From Clostridia bacterium (GTDB taxonomy: Bacteria; Bacillota; Clostridia; DUPQ01), in assembly GCA_016929655.1 (NCBI GenBank), contig JAFGIJ010000090.1, positions 1 to 37,005 on the forward strand: DNA of 37,005 nt. The letters run 5' to 3'. This document shows positions 9,183 through 16,190 of this stretch, in pieces. Position numbers and translations under genes: made by a program. The notes under the pieces were generated by a model. It saw only the letters and a program-made list of their open reading frames with translations, searched no databases and had not been told where the DNA came from. Position 1 is the first letter of the stretch. The number at the start of each line of letters is the position of its first letter.

Positions 9183-10435
9183 ATCAACAGTACCTCCTCA
9201 ATATATTTCATTATACCGTCAAAATGCCTTACGGCTATATCCTGCATCATCTCGATGTCCGCCTTGAATTCACAGGCCTGCAGTGCCATGGGATGGTTTC
9301 TAACAAACCATTCCCAGGCTTCCATGTCAAATGAAGGAACATTGAATGTTCTGTATATCCAAAGGGGCAGGCTTCCAGGTGTTGTTCCAAAGGATAGAAA
9401 CAGCTGACCGGGGTATTCTCCCTTTCTGAAACCTTCTGTGTAGGAATGGGCAAGTTCTGTACATTCTTTCACATAGGCTGCATCGTCTTTTGCAGCTCCG
9501 GGACCGAAAAATTGGTCAAATGTTATTCCACCGGGGTAACAATGCAATGAAAAAACAGCCCTGGGAACCGTTGATTCAATGAATTTAATAATGGCCTTTG
9601 ATTCCGGTTCAGATACCGGGACAGGCCCCCTGTAAGTCAATGATGTTGGGTCTGCTGTATTCAGGCCGTACATTTCATCCACCACTTCCCAGTCAGAAGG
9701 AAAATTTCTGTTGAGATCAACTCCTGCAGCATTTTTTCTTAAATAATATGTATGACCTTTTGCCATTCTGTCTGCTTCATCAGGATTTGCAGAGGGCATG
9801 ACTGCCAGTCCAACATTTTCGAAAAGCAGTCCATCATTCAATGCACAGAATCTTTCAAATACATCCAGGGCTGTAAACTGGCCTGCTTCAGCCGCATGAA
9901 CACCACCGATAATAATAACAGCATTTTCCATGTTACCTTTTTTCAGGGAAATCATTTCATTTCCCCTGACAGATAAACCATGGCTTTCAAGGATGACTCC
10001 ATCATACAGGGAAGCAATTCTTCTGCATTCCCCGGTTGTTTTTTCATGAGCCCAAATTATGTCATTGTCAACAACCCTGACATGAACAGGACCCAGAGGC
10101 CTTTCATTGAGAGATGTAGTCACCCAGTATACATAAACACTGCCCATCACAGCACTGTCATCAGTATATCTGAATAGATTTTCCGATTTCCTCTCAGGTC
10201 TGCCTTTGTATATGACATCAGCACCTTGAAAATCCTCAGTCAGAAGATATCCATCCCTGTATTTGTTATAGTGAAAACCCGGCACTTCTTTCCTAAGTAT
10301 TTCAACTTCAAGCCCATCAGGTAAGCCGGGATAGTTCATCGGTTCTCTTCTTACAATCGGGCATATAGCAAAATCAAGTAATATTTTCCCATACGAAGAA
10401 GTTACTTCAAGGCCATGCACCAAAGAAAATCCCAT
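9179..10435 (-). CDS. M14 family zinc carboxypeptidase
   Basis: ORF 9179..10477; likely ATG at 10435 after GGGGGTATTTT; HAAE zinc ligands, GVDLNRNFPSDW, SLHCYPGG and SFDMEAWEW match the M14 layout. Confidence 0.82.
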   Translation of the reverse strand: MGFSLVHGLEVTSSYGKILLDFAICPIVRREPMNYPGLPDGLEVEILRKEVPGFHYNKYRDGYLLTEDFQGADVIYKGRPERKSENLFRYTDDSAVMGSVYVYWVTTSLNERPLGPVHVRVVDNDIIWAHEKTTGECRRIASLYDGVILESHGLSVRGNEMISLKKGNMENAVIIIGGVHAAEAGQFTALDVFERFCALNDGLLFENVGLAVMPSANPDEADRMAKGHTYYLRKNAAGVDLNRNFPSDWEVVDEMYGLNTADPTSLTYRGPVPVSEPESKAIIKFIESTVPRAVFSLHCYPGGITFDQFFGPGAAKDDAAYVKECTELAHSYTEGFRKGEYPGQLFLSFGTTPGSLPLWIYRTFNVPSFDMEAWEWFVRNHPMALQACEFKADIEMMQDIAVRHFDGIMKYIEEVLLI

Positions 10436-10450
10436 AAAATACCCCCTTAG

Positions 10451-10475
10451 AAAAGGAGACCGCTTTACGGTCTCC
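10451..10475 (-). terminator. Intrinsic terminator between the flavoprotein gene and the M14-pxp group
   Basis: GGAGACCG-CTTTA-CGGTCTCC, 8-bp perfect stem; minus-strand T-run (AAAA at 10451-10454 on +). Follows the stop of the 10481..12475 CDS and precedes the likely M14 start at 10435. Confidence 0.7.
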
Positions 10476-10480
10476 AAAAT

Positions 10481-12475
10481 TCACTTTACTATTTCACCGC
10501 GTCTGTATGCACTCCATACATTCTCGAACCAGTTGTCCTCAGTAGGAATGGGTCTTATATCCTGCCATTCAACCTCAAATTCAGGTTCAGAACCCGTCTG
10601 ATTCATGCCTATAACACAGGCCTTCTTAAGAAGATCACCTTTGTCCAGGGTGAATCTGAAATCATCAGATAGTTTATCAAGGGGAAGAATGCCTTTGTCA
10701 TCGCTGACAAGATATGAACCCCTTGAACGTCCTCCGTTCCTGATGAACTCAATGATTGCCTTCAGATATACTATCTGGGTAATGAGAATATCCCTGTTTC
10801 TAAATGCTTCGACAAGTTCAAAGCTTCGTCCGGCAACGGTTGTTTTTTCAAAGTTTGCGAGCAGTAAAATGGATTCAGAAAGTGCTTTTTCTGCTTCAGG
10901 CAGTGATCTTATATGAGCACCGGCCCTAGTCATTCTGCCTTGCATTTCAAATCTGTTTTCAATGATGTTTGATTCGCCCTCGTTGGAAAGAATCGTCAGT
11001 GCCCTGTTCATATTGGCAGAAACAGTTGATTCGACAACCTTCGCGAATTCACTTGATTCCATCGGTTCTTCAGTATAATTTGCTGCAATGAACTGGGCCG
11101 CTCTAAATGAACCTACCTGAGTTGAGTTAAGGGCACTGCCTCCCGGTCTATATACTCCGAATGTTCCGTTGACTTCACCAACCGGGAACAGATGCTGTAT
11201 ATTGCTCTCCCACCACATGTTTCCCATGAGTCCGCCGTTGTTGTGCTGTGCACATACAGCGATTTCAAGATATTCCGTTGTTAGGTCAATACCGTTGTTG
11301 GAATAAAGTTCAATGGCTGGTTGGTTCATGTGGGCAAGCCTTTCAATGGGTTTTCCGAACAACGCATTTGAGTTTTTCAGGTAGCTGTAACTTTCTTTGC
11401 CCAGCATTGAGAAATCAAATTCACCATTCTTCTCACTGCAGGTTGGATTGCTCATGAAGTCCATGTAAACCCTTCTGCCTTTTATCTGGGTTTCATTGTA
11501 AACCAGGATATCAATAATTGAGGAACCGAAGTTCTCAATTTTTCTGGGATCAAAGGGCCATTGATAGCCTTTCAGGAAAATTGCATCAAGAAGCTTTCCT
11601 TTGTCATCAAAATATTCATCGAGAAATTCCTTTTCATCATTTCCATCCCTATCAGTGGAAATGTATCTGGGAATAACCTGCTGATAGGTGCCTGAAAGAT
11701 TCCATCTAAATTTAATTGATGCAATTCCATACTGGGATTCGGTTAGGTTGATTCCCTTTGCACCGGCTTCATAAGCCATGCCAGAACTTCCAAGATGATT
11801 TACCGGATAAACACTGGTCAGATACATACCTGCAGGTCCCCCTGCAGCATAAATGACATTTGTACAATTGAAAAGGGTAAACCCTTTGTTTGCTGAATCC
11901 TGTTTGGCAGTATCAATGGCCAGAAGACCTATGGCCTTTTCATCCTTGGTTAGAACAGCAATTACAACAAATCCATCGAAAATCCTGATACCTTTGTTGT
12001 TAATCTGGACTTCAAGCTTTTCCGTCATGAATTTGGACGTCAGCGGACCGGCTGATGTTGCCCTTTCCCTTGGATCATGGTCGGTCTTGTAACCTATATA
12101 CTCACCATATTTATTATGAGGGAACGGTACACCTATAGATGCAAGTTTATAGAATCCCCTGGCAGAGAGAGCTGCTTCAACAAGAGCTATATCCCCATGC
12201 ATACTTCCACCCTTGAAAAGAGTCTGTGCCATTTCAAATACAGAATCAGGAGTATTACCTGAAAGTGTCAGTTTGTAGTAGGTCTGCTTGTCGGAACCCG
12301 TATTCCTTGAAGTTCCCATCTTGATACCTTCGGTTATGATAGCAATATCCTTCTGCCCTAGGTCATAGAGGGAATCAGCTGCATTATATCCGGCAGCACC
12401 TGTTCCCAGTACTATTGTATTCATGCTGAATACATCATAATCAATCCCCTTGATGTTAACTGAATATTTATTCAT
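10481..12475 (-). CDS. FAD-dependent oxidoreductase, fumarate reductase/succinate dehydrogenase flavoprotein-like
   Basis: 664 aa; NTIVLGTGAAGYNAADSLYDLG dinucleotide fold, YAAGGPAGMYL, HNNGGLMGNMWWESNIQHLFPVGEVNGTFGVYRPGGSALNSTQVGSFRAAQ. Confidence 0.82.
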   Translation of the reverse strand: MNKYSVNIKGIDYDVFSMNTIVLGTGAAGYNAADSLYDLGQKDIAIITEGIKMGTSRNTGSDKQTYYKLTLSGNTPDSVFEMAQTLFKGGSMHGDIALVEAALSARGFYKLASIGVPFPHNKYGEYIGYKTDHDPRERATSAGPLTSKFMTEKLEVQINNKGIRIFDGFVVIAVLTKDEKAIGLLAIDTAKQDSANKGFTLFNCTNVIYAAGGPAGMYLTSVYPVNHLGSSGMAYEAGAKGINLTESQYGIASIKFRWNLSGTYQQVIPRYISTDRDGNDEKEFLDEYFDDKGKLLDAIFLKGYQWPFDPRKIENFGSSIIDILVYNETQIKGRRVYMDFMSNPTCSEKNGEFDFSMLGKESYSYLKNSNALFGKPIERLAHMNQPAIELYSNNGIDLTTEYLEIAVCAQHNNGGLMGNMWWESNIQHLFPVGEVNGTFGVYRPGGSALNSTQVGSFRAAQFIAANYTEEPMESSEFAKVVESTVSANMNRALTILSNEGESNIIENRFEMQGRMTRAGAHIRSLPEAEKALSESILLLANFEKTTVAGRSFELVEAFRNRDILITQIVYLKAIIEFIRNGGRSRGSYLVSDDKGILPLDKLSDDFRFTLDKGDLLKKACVIGMNQTGSEPEFEVEWQDIRPIPTEDNWFENVWSAYRRGEIVK

Positions 12476-12484
12476 ATTTCCCCC

Positions 12485-13261
12485 TTATAGTCTTTGTATA
12501 TGGAATCCACCGTCCACATTGACGACTTCGCCGGTGGAAAATGCAAATTTGCCTGAGCAAAAAGCAGACACTGCATTTGCAATATCCTCCGGATATCCCC
12601 ATCTCTTGATAGGTGTCAGGCCTTCTGCAATAAGTTTGTCATATTTGCCCTTTACAACTTCTGTCATTGGAGTAAGTATTATACCTGGACGTATTTCATA
12701 TACATTGATACCGAATTCAGCCAGTCTGTCCGCGAACAGTTTTGTGACCATGCTCACACCGGCCTTTGAGATACAGTATTCTCCCCTTGATGTTGAGGAA
12801 ACATAAGATGACATTGATGCAATATTTACTATTACAGGACTGTAATTCTCAACTTTCCCAACAAGCCCGGTCATTTTGTTGGCAACCAGCTGGGTCAGGA
12901 AAAATGTGCCTTTTAGGTTTATTCCTGTTACAAAATCAAAGCTTTCTTCAGTTGTTTCCAAAATATCCATTCTGACTTTAGGTGCAACACCTGCATTGTT
13001 TACCAGAACATCAATTCTGCCGAATTTTTCAAGGGTTGTTTCAACAACCTCAAGTCTGCTCTCAGCCTTGGTGATGTCGCCCCTTATATAGAGAACATCT
13101 GCACCTGTTTCTTCAACGGTTTTTATGTTATCAAGTACATCATCCTTTTTCAGGACATCCATTATTGCAATTGAATATCCATCCTTTGCCAACTGCAAGG
13201 CTATTCCGTTACCAATACCTCTTGCGGCACCTGTTACAAGTGCAACTTTCCTGCTGCTCAT
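12485..13261 (-). CDS. Short-chain dehydrogenase/reductase (SDR, 3-oxoacyl-ACP reductase-like)
   Basis: TGAARGIGNGIALQLA, NNAGVAP, YCISKAGVSM, NVDGG: classical SDR motifs; likely ATG at 13261. Confidence 0.9.
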   Translation of the reverse strand: MSSRKVALVTGAARGIGNGIALQLAKDGYSIAIMDVLKKDDVLDNIKTVEETGADVLYIRGDITKAESRLEVVETTLEKFGRIDVLVNNAGVAPKVRMDILETTEESFDFVTGINLKGTFFLTQLVANKMTGLVGKVENYSPVIVNIASMSSYVSSTSRGEYCISKAGVSMVTKLFADRLAEFGINVYEIRPGIILTPMTEVVKGKYDKLIAEGLTPIKRWGYPEDIANAVSAFCSGKFAFSTGEVVNVDGGFHIQRL

Positions 13262-13262
13262 A

Positions 13263-15893
13263 TTATTTCCCTCCAAATAAATCATCGATTATAGTTTCTG
13301 CGGCTTTTCTTCCTTCTCCTGCTGCCTGAACCACTGTTGTTCCACCGTTTACAATATCCCCACCTGCATATACTTTTTCCCTGGATGTCCTGAATCTACC
13401 ATCAACTTTTATTTTACCCCTGGTGAACTCAACTCCAACAAGACTTTTGACAAGCTCATCATCCACCATCTGTCCTGTTGCTTCAACACAGATATCTATT
13501 GGCAGCGTATACTCAGAATCAGGTATTATTATAGGTCTTGCCCTGCCTGAATCATCAGGCTCTCCCAGCATAGTATGTGAAATTCTAATGCCCTTGAGTT
13601 TCTCAGACCCTTCATAACCTACCGGTTGGCTGAGAATCATGAAATGAACCCCAAGGTCCAGGGCATGTCTGACTTCTTCATTCCATGCAGGCAGCTCCTT
13701 GAATGAACGCCTGTATATCAGATATACATTCCTAAGTCCTCTTTCCTTCAAAGATGTAACAGCATCCATTGCTGTATTACCGCCCCCTATTACTGCTGCA
13801 GTCATATTTTCACTGAGCTCTATACTGTCTGCTTTATTCTGGTAAAGGAATGTCATTGCATCAATGACACCCTTGGGTCTGCTACCCATCTCTATTGCAG
13901 ACGTCTTGCACATACCTGCTCCGATGAATACCACATCATAACCCATCGCTACAACTGCATCAAGATTCATGTCTGGTCCTATAGGTGTGTTATAATTTAT
14001 TTCAAAGAGTCCTGTATCCTCAAGGCCAAGGCTTTCAACTTCTTTCCTGAAAACTTCCTTTGGAAGTCTTTCAAATGGAATAACGGCTTCTGCTGTTCCA
14101 CCGGGATAATCTGCAGCCTCGAATACTGTCACAGAAACACCAGCTTCTATCAAAGTAACGGCACATGCAATTCCGGCACCGCCGAATCCAATGACAGCAG
14201 CCTTTTTTCCTGTCGGCTTGCCTGCTTTTATCCTGGTCCAGCCTTCTTCCCTTGCTTTTTTTGATATGAACTTCTGAATTTCACTGATCGGTACTGAATT
14301 TTTCCCCAGTATTCCCGCTGAACAGGTTCTTTCACACAGTACCTCAGATGGGCATGTATACGAGCAGGTTTCAGGAATCTTGTTTGATTCCACCATGATT
14401 TCATATGCACGCTTAATGTTGTCATTGTAGAATTCTCTTATGAATCCGGCAACATCAATCTCTGCAGGGCAATTATTGCTGCAGGAACCTCCCCAGCAGT
14501 TTTTACAGCTATCAGCCATTTCATGTATGTATTCCTTGCTGGTAAGCCTTCCCTGATAATAAATACCTGCATATGTATCTGAGTCCCTTATGACACAGCC
14601 GGAAACAACACCGTCCCTCATCATCTGCGTGCATGATGAGCAGGTAATGCAGACCTTGCCTGCCTTGAGTTTTCCATTTGTAAAGAAATCATTTGGGAAA
14701 TCAGGATAAGCTAAACCCATCCTCCCAAGACCTATTATTGAGCCTTTTCCTTCAGAAAGGACATAATCGCCCAAATTCATGGTAACCTGCCGCAGCCAGC
14801 TTGTCCCCGAAGTCACAAACGTCATGTCAGGAAAAGTTTCAGCTATTTCAGATGTCAGCCTGATGTTTCTTTCCAAAGTTTTGAGAGGATGCTCTTCAGG
14901 CAGGTCAAATCCCTGTATCGGGAAGTCATATGGTCTTTCATAATTTGGGTTGAAGTATGGATTCCCGATTGCAATATTAAGCATCTTGACACCTATGTCA
15001 CGCAATTCTCCAATAAGCCTCTTTGGTTCAGACAAATCAGGATTCAAGCTTCCATCTGTGCTCATACCCCATCCATATGGATATTTGTAACCATCTGCAA
15101 CGCTGAGCCTTGATGAAACAGTGATTCCCGGAACTTCATCCATGATACGCTTGATCGTAGTCCTAAGAAATCTGGTTCTGTTTTCAAAACTCCCACCATA
15201 TCTGCTGTTTTCTCTTGTAAACGCCGAAAGATTTTCGTGAATTAGATAACCATGGCATGCCTTGACATCAACTGCATCAAACCCGCACTCCTTTGCTAGA
15301 CTTGCTGCTTCAACGTATTTATCCTGAAGTTTGTCCATATACTCATCAGAAACCAAGGGATATTCTTCGGTAAGATTGTGTTTATATGCAAGCACCTTGG
15401 AATGATGCATTATCATGGGCTCAGCTTTCCCTGTAGGTTTGCTCTCACGCCCTGAATGAGTAAGCTGCAGAACAAGAAACGGATTTTGCTTTTCACCTTT
15501 TTCATTGAAAGAATTATCCCGTATGTCTCTTACGAACTTCTTGAATTTATCGATATTGCCTCTATGTATCCATAACTGACCTGGATTTGCTCTACCTTCA
15601 GGAACCACAGCCGTTGCTTCAAGCCATATGATGCCTGCTCCACCGGCAGCAAATCTTTTATATTTTCTATATGTTAGTTCTGATGGATTGCCCTCATTGT
15701 CACAATCACAGCCTTCCATCGGTTGAATGCAGAATCGGTTGGGAATAGTCCTGCCATCAATTTCAAGAGGTTTTCTGAAATTTTCCATGTTGATTTCTTC
15801 GTTGAAAGGTATGGATACCCCTTCTTTTTCAAGTGCTTCCCTGAATTCCCTGATGTCTCTTATTACAATCCGTGATTTATACTTTTTAATCAT
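13263..15893 (-). CDS. Fusion of an OYE-type NADH:flavin oxidoreductase with an Fe-S plus GltD-like FAD/NAD(P) module
   Basis: N-terminal FMN TIM barrel (NRFCIQPMEGCD, LQLTHSGRES, ACHGYLIHENLS); CITCSSCTQ...C cluster; second Cys-rich module SCKNCWGGSCSNNCPAEID...CSYTCPSEVLCERTC; GltD-like AAVIGFGGAGIACAVTL and AAVIGGGNTAMDAV; C-terminal YAGGDIVNGGTTVVQA. Confidence 0.85.
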   Translation of the reverse strand: MIKKYKSRIVIRDIREFREALEKEGVSIPFNEEINMENFRKPLEIDGRTIPNRFCIQPMEGCDCDNEGNPSELTYRKYKRFAAGGAGIIWLEATAVVPEGRANPGQLWIHRGNIDKFKKFVRDIRDNSFNEKGEKQNPFLVLQLTHSGRESKPTGKAEPMIMHHSKVLAYKHNLTEEYPLVSDEYMDKLQDKYVEAASLAKECGFDAVDVKACHGYLIHENLSAFTRENSRYGGSFENRTRFLRTTIKRIMDEVPGITVSSRLSVADGYKYPYGWGMSTDGSLNPDLSEPKRLIGELRDIGVKMLNIAIGNPYFNPNYERPYDFPIQGFDLPEEHPLKTLERNIRLTSEIAETFPDMTFVTSGTSWLRQVTMNLGDYVLSEGKGSIIGLGRMGLAYPDFPNDFFTNGKLKAGKVCITCSSCTQMMRDGVVSGCVIRDSDTYAGIYYQGRLTSKEYIHEMADSCKNCWGGSCSNNCPAEIDVAGFIREFYNDNIKRAYEIMVESNKIPETCSYTCPSEVLCERTCSAGILGKNSVPISEIQKFISKKAREEGWTRIKAGKPTGKKAAVIGFGGAGIACAVTLIEAGVSVTVFEAADYPGGTAEAVIPFERLPKEVFRKEVESLGLEDTGLFEINYNTPIGPDMNLDAVVAMGYDVVFIGAGMCKTSAIEMGSRPKGVIDAMTFLYQNKADSIELSENMTAAVIGGGNTAMDAVTSLKERGLRNVYLIYRRSFKELPAWNEEVRHALDLGVHFMILSQPVGYEGSEKLKGIRISHTMLGEPDDSGRARPIIIPDSEYTLPIDICVEATGQMVDDELVKSLVGVEFTRGKIKVDGRFRTSREKVYAGGDIVNGGTTVVQAAGEGRKAAETIIDDLFGGK

Positions 15894-15942
15894 GCCGGCT
15901 CTCCCGTCCTTCTGCATTAAATGCTTTGTGTTTCAACTATAT

Positions 15943-15971
15943 ATACTAAAATATCACACTGCTTATATCAA
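15943..15971 (-). promoter_or_regulatory. Candidate promoter of the OYE-SDR-flavoprotein operon
   Basis: Minus strand TTGATA (15966-15971), 17-nt spacer, TAGTAT (15943-15948), about 50 nt from the ATG at 15893. Confidence 0.35.
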
Positions 15972-16034
15972 CCCTAAATTACACTATGAATCCACTAATT
16001 TCAACTTCATATTGATTAGCAACACATTGTCTCC

Positions 16035-16137
16035 TAATAATTACGTCTGGGTAAAATATTTTACCCAGACGTAAATATTTTACCCAGACGTAAATATTTT
16101 CCCCAGACGTAAATATTTTCCCCAGACGTAATTATTA
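16035..16137. repeat. Palindromic tandem array: one inverted plus four direct copies of (A/C)CCCAGACGTAAATATTTT, period 19 bp
   Basis: Direct copies at 16063-16081, 16082-16100, 16101-16119 and 16120-16137 (last ends ACGTAATTATTA); inverted copy TAATAATTACGTCTGGGT at 16035-16052; perfect 34-bp palindrome TTACGTCTGGGTAAAATATTTTACCCAGACGTAA at 16041-16074. Confidence 0.95.
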
Positions 16138-16140
16138 GTG

Positions 16141-16173
16141 AAAAAAATGCACCGGGGTTGTCCGGTGCATTTT
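16141..16173 (-). terminator. Intrinsic terminator of the operon ending with the beta-lactamase/PQQ fusion gene
   Basis: 12-bp perfect stem AAAATGCACCGG-GGTTGT-CCGGTGCATTTT; minus-strand T7 run (AAAAAAA at 16141-16147 on +); 18 nt after the stop of the 16191..18737 CDS. Confidence 0.9.
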
Positions 16174-16190
16174 GGATGGTCATAGAATGG

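Noticed and set aside
16035-16137. CRISPR-like array
   Set aside because: The units are contiguous 19-bp tandem copies with no unique spacers, and one copy is inverted; no cas genes are nearby.
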